A DNA stretch of 64,000 nucleotides from an uncultured Veillonella sp. (GTDB lineage Bacteria; Bacillota; Negativicutes; Veillonellales; Veillonellaceae), in NCBI GenBank assembly GCA_902477915.1, contig CABSJA010000003.1, forward strand, positions 5,051 to 69,050, read 5' to 3'. This document shows positions 45,960-54,397 of this stretch, one piece after another. A program made the position numbers and the translations under genes. Under the pieces are notes generated by a model that saw only the letters and a program-made list of their open reading frames with translations, was not told the origin of the DNA and made no database searches. The first letter of the stretch is position 1. Each line of letters begins with the position of its first letter.

Positions 45960-47339
45960 AATTGCCCGAACTAATATTAGCATCTCTATAGAATCTTTTG
46001 TTTTTCTACTATGTCGGAATAATTTACCTAGTAAAGGAATATCTCCTAAAATAGGTACTTTTTGAATTTGATGTTGATCGCGATTATCCATAAGTCCACC
46101 TATAACGAGTACCTCTCCAGGTTGTAACCGCACCCGTGTATGTGCTTGCCGCGTACTAATTTTATAAGCTTTCATTTCGGATACCATGATAGGTGTACTT
46201 ACTTCAGCGTGAATTTTTGCATCTACACCGCCATCCCCAGTAATAATAGGCGTGTAGTTTAACTTAATCCCCACCTCTTCATAACGTGTAGAACGCTTAC
46301 GTTCGCCATTCACTTCGGACTCTTCTATAACAGGGATACGTTCACCGATCAAGATATGTGCTGTTTCACCATTTAAGGCCATAATAGATGGCTTAGCAAT
46401 TAGCGCGGCTTTACCGGAACTTTCCATAAGACTCAACTCGGGTTTCACAAAAAATTTATAGGCTTCACCACCGGGTGTTTTACCAAAGGTAACGGCCCCG
46501 TAAGAATTAGTTTTATCTTCACCATGTCCTGTCAAGCTAAGCCACGACCACCGAATGCCTTGCTCCTTTGCATAAGATTGTTCCATAGCAATGACTGTCG
46601 CTTCTAATTGTACTTGCTTAGGCTCCTTATCTATAGCTTTAACCAGTGTTTCTACACGCCGTTTCTCTCCACTAGTCAAATGCATAATCACTTCATTTTG
46701 TTCTGAAAGTACCGCCATTTTATCATGTTTCACAACAGTGCCCATTATATTTTTTAAAGACTCTGCTGGCAAATGCTCCGGTGTTATAACATATAATTCT
46801 CTATTTTCAAGTGCTTTGTCATCTGGCTCAATAAGAATCGTATTATATTGTTTTGAAACGGAAAAATGATATAGCCTTCCTAATTCTTTTATAAGATCCT
46901 CTGGTGTTTCACCTTGCACAGTAGCCGTAATGTTACCTGTTAAAGATTCTACACCCATAACAGATATACGATAACTCCGACAAATCCCTAATACTGTTTC
47001 TTTTAGAGAAGCATTACGAACGGATATCGTAATTGATCCTTTTGATTTTCTCAGCTCGCCCTTTTCATTAATTACGTTATCCTTTTCTATGTCATTATTA
47101 TTATTTGATTTACCATTACTAATTTCTCTATCTAGTGAGTCCCTATCGCTTTCTAGATTAGTAGTTACTGCTGGCCCTGTATTACTCGCTAATACTATAG
47201 AAGATTCCCCTAATGATGCATATAGAAACATAACCACTATTATAATTATTTTTAGTAGTATGCTAGCTTTGAATAGTTTTTTTCTTACTATGGTCACTCT
47301 ACTACGTAAGCAATCCTTACCTAATTGATTTTTAACCAC
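45951..47339 (-). CDS. Secretin-family outer-membrane channel protein (GspD/PilQ type)
   Basis: Secretins form large gated pores for type II secretion or type IV pili. The 462-residue protein has a basic N terminus and one hydrophobic signal segment (about residues 27-45). An N0/STN-like domain covers about residues 105-165 and an N1 domain about 170-235. The secretin core from about residue 240 has VQLEATVIAMEQ, VGIKLNYTPII, VLVIGGLMDNRDQ and the signature VPILGDIPLLGKLFRH. Translation starts at a GTG behind AAGGAGG and overlaps the upstream gene by 19 bases. No ATPase, pilin or inner-membrane platform gene is present nearby. Confidence 0.9.
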   Translation of the reverse strand: MVKNQLGKDCLRSRVTIVRKKLFKASILLKIIIIVVMFLYASLGESSIVLASNTGPAVTTNLESDRDSLDREISNGKSNNNNDIEKDNVINEKGELRKSKGSITISVRNASLKETVLGICRSYRISVMGVESLTGNITATVQGETPEDLIKELGRLYHFSVSKQYNTILIEPDDKALENRELYVITPEHLPAESLKNIMGTVVKHDKMAVLSEQNEVIMHLTSGEKRRVETLVKAIDKEPKQVQLEATVIAMEQSYAKEQGIRWSWLSLTGHGEDKTNSYGAVTFGKTPGGEAYKFFVKPELSLMESSGKAALIAKPSIMALNGETAHILIGERIPVIEESEVNGERKRSTRYEEVGIKLNYTPIITGDGGVDAKIHAEVSTPIMVSEMKAYKISTRQAHTRVRLQPGEVLVIGGLMDNRDQHQIQKVPILGDIPLLGKLFRHSRKTKDSIEMLILVRAIVV

Positions 47340-48151
47340 CGTGATGAACCTCCTTCAACGATTTCTACACCACTTGCACTTATATTAGAGACAGTAACGC
47401 CATGCCAAACCATCCCAACAGTAACCATTTGCTCCTCTGTACCTTTTCGTAAAATAGCAATAATCTCATTGCCCTCAACAATACCAACAAGTTCAACAGG
47501 CTGTTCCATACTCGAAGAATTTAACCTACTATGAGACTTTGAATTAATTTGATTATTAGTAAAATCATCACTGCTATCACTAATGGTTTTATCCCCTGTG
47601 TGTTTATTCTTATTCTGTGTTCTCCTGGTTTTATACCTATTAGTCCGTCCTTTATATGTATCCCTGCCTGAGTACTTACTATTATTAAACCCTTGCATAT
47701 CATTAATGCTATCAGCCACTTCATCTACATCCTTAGTATCTTCATGTCTACCATGTACATCATTATCTGGTAAATCTTTAAAAACCTCTCTCCAAGGATG
47801 CCCGCGTTCCACGCTGCTCACATCATATAACAAACGGCCTTCACTTTTAGTTTTTAGATTGTCATCTTTTCTCGTTTCTTTAGCATCACTGTTATGATGT
47901 TTCTGTCTATTATGTGATATTCCTTCTGATGATTCTTTTGAACTTAATCGGGTCTGATTATTTTCCCCACCATTAACATGCTCAGGTTGTATATGAACAC
48001 GTTCTTCTTCGTGAGGATATAAAACACCAACGATTAATATGCCAACTATAATTACAAGAAAAACAGAAATAATAATTTTATAGTGACGAATAATAAAATA
48101 CTGTTTATCAATCCATAATTTAATGCGTTGTATATAATCTTGTAAGTTCAT
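47321..48151 (-). CDS. GspC/PilP-like inner-membrane partner of the secretin
   Basis: This 276-residue protein has a short cytoplasmic start and one membrane helix (residues about 24-45, IIISVFLVIIVGILIVGVLY). A very hydrophilic linker rich in Asn, Ser, Lys, His and Asp covers about residues 50-210. The C-terminal domain of about 65 residues (VELVGIVEGNEIIAILRKG...VTVGMVWHGVTV) has the pattern of the GspC/PilP homology region that docks onto secretin N domains. It is encoded directly before the secretin. The assignment rests on layout and pattern, not on strong identity. Confidence 0.68.
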   Translation of the reverse strand: MNLQDYIQRIKLWIDKQYFIIRHYKIIISVFLVIIVGILIVGVLYPHEEERVHIQPEHVNGGENNQTRLSSKESSEGISHNRQKHHNSDAKETRKDDNLKTKSEGRLLYDVSSVERGHPWREVFKDLPDNDVHGRHEDTKDVDEVADSINDMQGFNNSKYSGRDTYKGRTNRYKTRRTQNKNKHTGDKTISDSSDDFTNNQINSKSHSRLNSSSMEQPVELVGIVEGNEIIAILRKGTEEQMVTVGMVWHGVTVSNISASGVEIVEGGSSRWLKIN

Positions 48152-48199
48152 ATTCCACCTCCTGCTGACATATTCTAGGAGGTCCTTTTAAATTCCTAC

Positions 48200-48244
48200 A
48201 AAAAAATGACTCTACCAGTCACCTAGGTGACTAATAGAGTCATT
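48200..48244 (-). terminator. Terminator after galE
   Basis: A long nested palindrome (ATGACTCTA, then AGTCACCT|AGGTGACT, then TAGAGTCAT) with a run of T on the minus strand follows galE by about 36 bases. Confidence 0.85.
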
Positions 48245-48280
48245 CATTATATTGACAAATCAAAAGGATTTGTTCTTGTT

Positions 48281-49270
48281 TTATTTGCTTTTAAAACCAT
48301 CAGGATGAGATGTATGCCATTTCCAAGCATCTTTGATAACATCGGCTACATTACTGAATTTAGGATCCCAACCAAGTAATTCTTTAATTTTTTCAGAGGA
48401 AGCAATCAATGTACCTGGATCGCCAGCACGACGATCACCATATTGAACAGGAATATCGATACCAGTTACCTCTTTAGCAGTTTCAATAATTTCCTTAACG
48501 GAGAAGCCATTGCCACTACCAAGATTAAACACTTGAGATTCACCACCGTTACGCAAATAATCCATTGCTAACACATGAGCTGTAGCCAAATCATTAACAT
48601 GAATATAATCGCGTACACATGTACCATCAGCTGTATTATAATCAGTACCAAAAACAGTTATGTGCTCTCTTTTACCACGAGCTGCATCTAGCACAAGCGG
48701 AATCAAATGTGTTTCCGGATGATGATCTTCCCCAATCGTACCAGACGGATCTGCGCCAGCCGCATTAAAATAACGCAATGCAACATACGTAGAACCATAA
48801 ATAGCACTATAATCAGATAGCATTTCTTCAATCATCAGTTTAGTACGACCATATACATTAGTTGGATGCAATGGCGCATCTTCACGAATTGGCACTATCT
48901 CTGGTTCCCCATAAACAGCAGCTGTACTGGAAAATACAAAATGTTTTACACCAGCATTACGAGCAGACTCAATAAGATGATATGAGCCAACTACATTATT
49001 TTCATAATAAATAGCTGGATTTACCATAGATTCACCGACCTGTGAATGAGCCGCAAAATGCATAACACCAATGATATTATGACCTTTCATAATATCTACT
49101 AATTTTGGATCTGCTATATCCATATTGTAGAACTGTACCCCTTCAGGAATTGATTCTACATGACCGCGCGATAGATTATCTACAATAATAGGTGTATAAC
49201 CCGATTGTTGTAAGGCACGTACTGTGTGACTCCCAATATAACCAGCCCCACCTGTTACTAAAATATTCAT
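48281..49270 (-). CDS. galE: UDP-glucose 4-epimerase
   Basis: GalE interconverts UDP-glucose and UDP-galactose. The 329-residue protein has the NAD motif VTGGAGYIGSH at the N terminus, the SSTAAVYG serine region near residue 120, the YGRTKLMIE YxxxK pair near residue 143, and the GalE-type RYFNAAGADPSG. It is 10 bases after pgi, so the two form an operon for hexose interconversion that feeds the polysaccharide locus. Confidence 0.95.
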   Translation of the reverse strand: MNILVTGGAGYIGSHTVRALQQSGYTPIIVDNLSRGHVESIPEGVQFYNMDIADPKLVDIMKGHNIIGVMHFAAHSQVGESMVNPAIYYENNVVGSYHLIESARNAGVKHFVFSSTAAVYGEPEIVPIREDAPLHPTNVYGRTKLMIEEMLSDYSAIYGSTYVALRYFNAAGADPSGTIGEDHHPETHLIPLVLDAARGKREHITVFGTDYNTADGTCVRDYIHVNDLATAHVLAMDYLRNGGESQVFNLGSGNGFSVKEIIETAKEVTGIDIPVQYGDRRAGDPGTLIASSEKIKELLGWDPKFSNVADVIKDAWKWHTSHPDGFKSK

Positions 49271-49279
49271 AGTTCCCCC

Positions 49280-50716
49280 TTATGAATTCTCTCCATCCTT
49301 TACATGAGCCAATTTTGGACCGATGAGACGTTTATAAACTTCAACACCTGGTTGATCGAAAGCGTCTACACCAGCAAAAATAGATTCAAAGTAAACAGCC
49401 CAACAATGCATAAACATGATTTCCCCTAAATGGAATGCATTTAATGTTGGTACAGTTATCGTCATATTAAAGCGATTGTCACTAGATAAAGCCTCTCTAT
49501 TAGCATCTAATGCAATATTGAGAATATCACAAATGCCTACATTACCAAGTGCTTGCAATCGTTCATATTGACTATGTGTATTAGGCACTACAAGATTATG
49601 TTGCCACTCTTTAACCTTAATAAATTGAACGACCTTATTAAGGCGACCTTCTTGATGCTCTTGTACTTGAGCATGCATATCCATAGTTCCTACTGCCGCA
49701 ACTGGTGTACGACCATAAGGTAAGCATGTATTACTCATCTTACCTAACGATTCGGACAATAGCTGTACATACCAATCAGATAAGGAATGAAGGGCTTCCC
49801 CATAAGGCATAAACACCTCAATAATACGACCATAACGTTCGGACGCAATATATTTTAGCAATGCACTTAATAAAGCAGGATTTTTGAAAATATCCTCTTC
49901 TTGGCAAGCAGCATCCATTGAAGCTGCACCAGCTAAGAACCCCTCAATATCAAAGCCCACAAGAGCCGCCGTTACAAAGCCAACCTCTGTAAACACAGAG
50001 AAACGACCGCCAACACCATAGGGAATACTATAGGTTTTCCAATGATTTTCTAGTGCCATAGAACGTAGAACTGTAGGATGTTCATCATCAGACGTATCGG
50101 TAACAGCTACTACTTCATAATTTATATTCCGATCTTGCAATGCTTTTTCCAAAATCATGAAATTAGCCATTGGTTCGATAGTAGAGCCAGACTTAGAGGT
50201 GATAACGAGCATCACCTTATAGTCGGGTCCTTTTTTCTGAGCTTGATACTCTAAGGTACGAATAAGGCCTGATAAATAATCACCATCTACGTTAAATCCA
50301 GCAAAATACATCCGTGGATATCCGTTGCGTTCTTCCGTACTAAGATTATTCCAAAATGCACCACATTGAACATCAAAAATAACCTTACTACCCAAATAAG
50401 AACCACCAATACCTACAGATACAACTGTATCAATATTATGGCGAGCATAGTCCCTCAATTCATAAAGACGTTTTAGCATTGCAGGTGTATTAATACCATC
50501 TTCAGAAATATAAGGAAGTTGGTAAAACAATACCGGTTCAGGCAAGCCGTCCTTGGAAACATGGCCTTCTTCAAAGCCTGTAGAGCGTAAAATATTGGTA
50601 TGGCGCCAAACATTTTGTATAGCACGTTCAAAGTTTTTTACGTCTCGTTCTTGTATGCAACTTTCATTATATATGTTAGCGTAATCTAACTCGAACCCCG
50701 ATTGTAATCGCAACAT
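49280..50716 (-). CDS. pgi: Glucose-6-phosphate isomerase
   Basis: Pgi interconverts glucose-6-phosphate and fructose-6-phosphate. The 478-residue protein has VSVGIGGSYLGSK near residue 107, the sugar-phosphate loop VITSKSGSTIEP near residue 170, and further family segments GVGGRFSVFTEVG and the catalytic glutamate region HAQVQEHQEG near residue 350. I use the ATG at 50716 behind AAGGAG; a TTG directly before it is in frame. Confidence 0.93.
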   Translation of the reverse strand: MLRLQSGFELDYANIYNESCIQERDVKNFERAIQNVWRHTNILRSTGFEEGHVSKDGLPEPVLFYQLPYISEDGINTPAMLKRLYELRDYARHNIDTVVSVGIGGSYLGSKVIFDVQCGAFWNNLSTEERNGYPRMYFAGFNVDGDYLSGLIRTLEYQAQKKGPDYKVMLVITSKSGSTIEPMANFMILEKALQDRNINYEVVAVTDTSDDEHPTVLRSMALENHWKTYSIPYGVGGRFSVFTEVGFVTAALVGFDIEGFLAGAASMDAACQEEDIFKNPALLSALLKYIASERYGRIIEVFMPYGEALHSLSDWYVQLLSESLGKMSNTCLPYGRTPVAAVGTMDMHAQVQEHQEGRLNKVVQFIKVKEWQHNLVVPNTHSQYERLQALGNVGICDILNIALDANREALSSDNRFNMTITVPTLNAFHLGEIMFMHCWAVYFESIFAGVDAFDQPGVEVYKRLIGPKLAHVKDGENS

Positions 50717-50759
50717 CAAATATCTCCTTCACTGACATTTTATGTACAATATTCTACTC

Positions 50760-50765
50760 ATTATA
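50760..50765 (-). promoter_or_regulatory. Extended -10 promoter of pgi-galE
   Basis: TGGTATAAT on the minus strand gives a perfect -10 with TGn extension about 45 bases before the pgi start. No clear -35 was seen. Confidence 0.55.
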
Positions 50766-50800
50766 CCATAAAACAATGAATAAAATATTAGTTTATGCAA

Positions 50801-51079
50801 TCAATTCACCCACAAACCATAACCAAACCCCACTGCATAAACAGACCATAACAATGCAATAGGGATAGCTAGTTTAAACTTAAGCTTTAAAGTCTTATGA
50901 CGCCAAATAACCATGCCCAATAGCGCACCAAGGCCGCCAAAGGCAAATGCTAAAAATAATAATGTGAACTCTGAAATCCGATTATACCCCTTAATAGCAC
51001 ATAGCTTATCATATCCATACATGCTAAATACAATTAGATTCCATACCCCTACAGTAACCCAAAATTGTGTATCACTCAT
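50801..51079 (-). CDS. DUF1294 family membrane protein
   Basis: The 92-residue protein has three predicted membrane helices and the DUF1294 signature: YGYDKLCAIKGYNRISEFTL followed by FGGLGALLGMVIWRHKT. The function of the family is unknown. It follows the epimerase gene by 20 bases and ends an operon that begins with ybaK. Confidence 0.85.
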   Translation of the reverse strand: MSDTQFWVTVGVWNLIVFSMYGYDKLCAIKGYNRISEFTLLFLAFAFGGLGALLGMVIWRHKTLKLKFKLAIPIALLWSVYAVGFGYGLWVN

Positions 51080-51099
51080 GTCCCCAAACCTTATATCCC

Positions 51100-52023
51100 T
51101 TACTTATGATGAGCTTTAAAATATTCTAATGTTTTTTGTAAGCCCTCATCTAATGTTGTTGAAGCTACAAATCCAAAATCACGTTCTGCCTTTGCATTAC
51201 TTAAACGTGAATGTTTGATATCCCCTATGCGTTCGTCTTCATAATGAACCATAAAATCAGCACCACTAATAGATCTGAATCGTGTAATCAACTCATTAAC
51301 AGATGTTCCCGTATTGGTAGACACGTTATAAATACCTGTACAGCTAGTATTGCCCATAGCCTTAATATTAGCTTCTACCACATCTTCTACATAAATGAAG
51401 TCTCTTGTTTGTTCCCCATCACCATATACGGTTAAAGGCTTACCTTCAACGATTAAACGATTGAAAATACTAATAACGCCACCTTCACCACCATCACCTT
51501 GACGTGGACCATATACATTGGCATATCTAAAGCATACTGTATTTAACCCGAAAGCTTCACGATAGATACGTAAATACCCTTCTGCAGTAAGCTTAGTCAA
51601 ACCATAGAAGGATGATGGCATACCACTTAGTTCTTCTGTCAATGGTAATACTGCTAAGTCCCCATACACAGCAGCCGAAGAAGGCATTAAGAATTGTTCA
51701 ACTTTCACCTTACGACAGGCATCAAGTACATTAATAAGCCCTAACAAATTAACATCACAGTCATAACTTGGATTCTCCATAGAGGATTGAACCATAGTTT
51801 GAGCAGCCTCATGAAATACAATAGAGGGCTTAAACTCTTCAAAAACAGATAATAATTTTGGATCTCGTACATCCATCTCAATAAATTGAGCAGAATCATG
51901 TACAAAAGAACGCATACCTGTAGATAAATTATCTATAACGAGCACATTGTGCCCCAATTCAATTAATCGATCAACGAGATGGGAACCAATAAAACCGGCT
52001 CCACCTGTAACACATATATTCAT
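51100..52023 (-). CDS. GalE-like NAD-dependent epimerase
   Basis: The 307-residue protein has VTGGAGFIGSH at the N terminus, PSSAAVYGD near residue 120, YGLTKLTAEGY with the YxxxK pair, and RYANVYGPRQGDGGEGGV, typical of UDP-glucose/UDP-GlcNAc 4-epimerases of the archaeal/Firmicutes type. It is the second GalE-like gene in the window; specificity for N-acetylated sugars is possible. It starts behind AAGGAGGG, 22 bases after rnhA. Confidence 0.88.
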   Translation of the reverse strand: MNICVTGGAGFIGSHLVDRLIELGHNVLVIDNLSTGMRSFVHDSAQFIEMDVRDPKLLSVFEEFKPSIVFHEAAQTMVQSSMENPSYDCDVNLLGLINVLDACRKVKVEQFLMPSSAAVYGDLAVLPLTEELSGMPSSFYGLTKLTAEGYLRIYREAFGLNTVCFRYANVYGPRQGDGGEGGVISIFNRLIVEGKPLTVYGDGEQTRDFIYVEDVVEANIKAMGNTSCTGIYNVSTNTGTSVNELITRFRSISGADFMVHYEDERIGDIKHSRLSNAKAERDFGFVASTTLDEGLQKTLEYFKAHHK

Positions 52024-52045
52024 AACACCCTCCTTTCTGAGAAAG

Positions 52046-52771
52046 TTAAATTCCCGCGCCTTGTTTGGCTAGTACATCAGCCATTTCATTATATGTATCA
52101 CCCGTATGAGCAGCTACCTTGTGAAAGTGTACGCGCACACGGTCTTTTATAGAGTCATAAAACGCAGCATAATATTGAGTCAGTGCATTATTGCGTTTCC
52201 ATCGTTTAGTAGCCCACATTTCAATCCCCATATAATCATAATATAGGGAACATTCTGGAATACCATGATCAACGGCATATTTCATAACATACATAGCAGC
52301 TAGTAGCTCACCAGCTACATTCCAAAATGATGTATATCGTTCATCATTAGAAGGAAATGAAAAAGTCTCCTTAGACCCATTCAAGAAGATAACGCCACCA
52401 GCACCAACTGTATTGGTACCTTTATTATAACTACCATCAATATAAGCAATAATATGGTCGGCCTTAGTAAAATCTGGTTTCACCACATTTGGAGATACCT
52501 TATTTTGAACTTTAGAACTAAATCCTATAGGTCTAGAATTCATAGATTTAGACTTAACTGCTTGTGGCGATTTAGGTTCGCTCCGTTTAGCACTCATAAA
52601 ATCACTCAAGGATAATCCTGAATCATCTACAAAGGCACGTGCTTCTGCTTCTGTAGAGAAAGATTTGTAGATAGCACCGCCAAAACCCTTTACCTGTTTC
52701 TCACAGTCAGCCCAGGTAGTATAAACTCCTGGTACACGGCCTTGACGAACTGCATAAAACTTCTTTGCCAT
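52046..52771 (-). CDS. rnhA: Ribonuclease H with N-terminal viroplasmin domain
   Basis: The 241-residue protein joins an N-terminal viroplasmin-like hybrid-binding domain (KFYAVRQGRVPGVYTTW...FKGFGGAIYKSF-like pattern, residues 1-50), a linker, and an RNase H type I domain from about residue 85 with AYIDGSYN, GELLAAMY and the catalytic DYMGIEMWA region. It removes RNA from RNA-DNA hybrids. It follows ybaK by nine bases. Confidence 0.93.
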   Translation of the reverse strand: MAKKFYAVRQGRVPGVYTTWADCEKQVKGFGGAIYKSFSTEAEARAFVDDSGLSLSDFMSAKRSEPKSPQAVKSKSMNSRPIGFSSKVQNKVSPNVVKPDFTKADHIIAYIDGSYNKGTNTVGAGGVIFLNGSKETFSFPSNDERYTSFWNVAGELLAAMYVMKYAVDHGIPECSLYYDYMGIEMWATKRWKRNNALTQYYAAFYDSIKDRVRVHFHKVAAHTGDTYNEMADVLAKQGAGI

Positions 52772-52780
52772 ACGTACCTC

Positions 52781-53272
52781 TTAATGATCCATTGTAAGTA
52801 CTACAAATTCAGCATTTACAACAGAGGCCAAATCCTTTGGATTTACCTTCATCTGCATGCCTCGTAGACCAGCGCTTACATATACAAACTCTTGAGGTTC
52901 CATTGTGGCATCAAAATAGGTAGGAAACGATTTTTTCATCCCCACTGGAGAACATCCGCCCCGTAAGTATCCGGTAATACCTAGTAAGTCCTTAACATGA
53001 ACCAGTTCTACAGACTTATTATGACTGACACGAGCCGCTTGTTTCATATCTAGCTCTTCAGCCACTGGAATACAGAATACTACAAACCCTGTTTTATCGC
53101 CCTTACCAACTAGTGTTTTAAAGACTTGTTTTTCATCGAGTCCTAAAGCTTCTACTACATGAAGGCCTGCAGCACGCTCTTCAGACCACTCATATTCGCT
53201 AATACTATAAGGTATCTTATGAGTATCTAAAATACGTAATGCATTTGTTTTTTTATGTTTCTCTTTACCCAC
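52781..53272 (-). CDS. ybaK: YbaK-type Cys-tRNA(Pro) deacylase
   Basis: YbaK removes cysteine wrongly attached to tRNA-Pro. The 163-residue protein has the family segments KTNALRILD, KTLVGKGD, the HxxxKxVELV-like block and the closing GGCSPVGMKKSFPT. I start it at the GTG at 53272, five bases after GGAGG; the ATG at 53284 includes that ribosome site in its coding region and lacks one of its own. A possible extended -10 promoter (TGGTATGAT) lies at 53309-53314. Confidence 0.92.
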   Translation of the reverse strand: MGKEKHKKTNALRILDTHKIPYSISEYEWSEERAAGLHVVEALGLDEKQVFKTLVGKGDKTGFVVFCIPVAEELDMKQAARVSHNKSVELVHVKDLLGITGYLRGGCSPVGMKKSFPTYFDATMEPQEFVYVSAGLRGMQMKVNPKDLASVVNAEFVVLTMDH

Positions 53273-53308
53273 TATAACCTCCATATACTAGCATAACAAA
53301 TAAATTTA

Positions 53309-53314
53309 ATCATA
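53309..53314 (-). promoter_or_regulatory. Extended -10 promoter candidate for ybaK
   Basis: The minus strand reads TGGTATGAT about 40 bases before the ybaK start; no clear -35 was seen. It lies in the 80-base gap after the nucleoid protein gene. Confidence 0.4.
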
Positions 53315-53352
53315 CCATAATATATTTCTATCGATAAATATATTTTTCATTA

Positions 53353-54351
53353 CTATTTATTTACGATTTTATTAATATTTTTTAGTTCAATACGCAAGGT
53401 TCCATCATCATTAGTTTTGATTTCAATGAACTCGCGATTTTTCATATACTCTACAGGAAAAGAAATTTCAATGCCCGTATCGGTTTTAATCTTATGATGT
53501 TCACCAACCTTCGTAGCAAACTCTCGATTAACAGGTAGAGGCCTCATCATATCCGCATCAGCTAATTCTTTCTTAGCCGCCTCTTGTTGAACAGGATTGG
53601 CTTTAAATACCTCTTCCACAATGCGAACAGGATCTACTGTATCAGATACTTCTGCATTTTTCGCAATCATAGACTTTGCAATCGTCAATTCAACGACACC
53701 ATCTGACTCATGGGCTTGAGCCACCTTATCTACGATAGCTTTCACCTTTTTCACCGTATCTCTAGATGATTGGTTAGTGCCTAATTGCAAAACCTTATCT
53801 GCTAAGATATAGGATACTTCACCATCAAATTCACCTTTCGGTTCAAAAATTCGAACGCTAAAATCATGCAAATTAATGGATGCAAAGGCGCGTAACTTTT
53901 GTGAAGGCATAGGCAACACAGCCTTATGAGAAACAAGTTCTGTAGCTAAACTGCCATCATCTTCACTAAATAGTTGATGAGTAAAAGCATCATGAGCTTG
54001 GCACAGAAGAATGCAGATATAAGATGCATCCGTAACAGCTTCACAAATAATCGTATCGATAACAACGGAATCCGTCGCTTGTTTCATATAGGTAAACAAG
54101 CTTTCACCTAAATTCTTAGATAACTCTATAAACTTAAGGTCTCCATTTTTATAATCGACTAATTGTTTACCAAATGGACTTGCATCATGCAAGGTACCTG
54201 TTCTAGCACCGGGGTCTTTGAACGCCTTAACTACATGATTCGCAATATAATCATGAATAGCTTGATCGCCAACCTTTAATTCATGTTCAGAGTATACAGC
54301 TAAAGAAGACGTAAAATCGAAAATCTCTAGCGCCGCCTTATTAATCTGCAT
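53353..54351 (-). CDS. 37-kDa nucleoid-associated protein (NdpA/YejK family)
   Basis: The 332-residue protein follows the NdpA/YejK pattern: INKAALEIFDF at the start, a central mixed region, and the C-terminal VEYMKNREFIEIKTNDDGTLRIELKNI block. Family members bind DNA and associate with the nucleoid; their role is poorly known and some occur near mobile elements, but nothing mobile is seen here. It may be read from the acyl ligase operon or from its own promoter at 54388-54393. Confidence 0.85.
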   Translation of the reverse strand: MQINKAALEIFDFTSSLAVYSEHELKVGDQAIHDYIANHVVKAFKDPGARTGTLHDASPFGKQLVDYKNGDLKFIELSKNLGESLFTYMKQATDSVVIDTIICEAVTDASYICILLCQAHDAFTHQLFSEDDGSLATELVSHKAVLPMPSQKLRAFASINLHDFSVRIFEPKGEFDGEVSYILADKVLQLGTNQSSRDTVKKVKAIVDKVAQAHESDGVVELTIAKSMIAKNAEVSDTVDPVRIVEEVFKANPVQQEAAKKELADADMMRPLPVNREFATKVGEHHKIKTDTGIEISFPVEYMKNREFIEIKTNDDGTLRIELKNINKIVNK

Positions 54352-54377
54352 GATGCCTCCTTATAACAGTAAAAACG

Positions 54378-54397
54378 ATTACCCTTTATTATACCAC
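54378..54397 (-). promoter_or_regulatory. Extended -10 promoter candidate for the nucleoid protein gene
   Basis: TGGTATAAT on the minus strand (-10 hexamer 54388-54393) lies at the very end of the acyl ligase gene. All 20 bases are identical to 45940-45959 upstream of the ABC-F gene. Confidence 0.5.
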
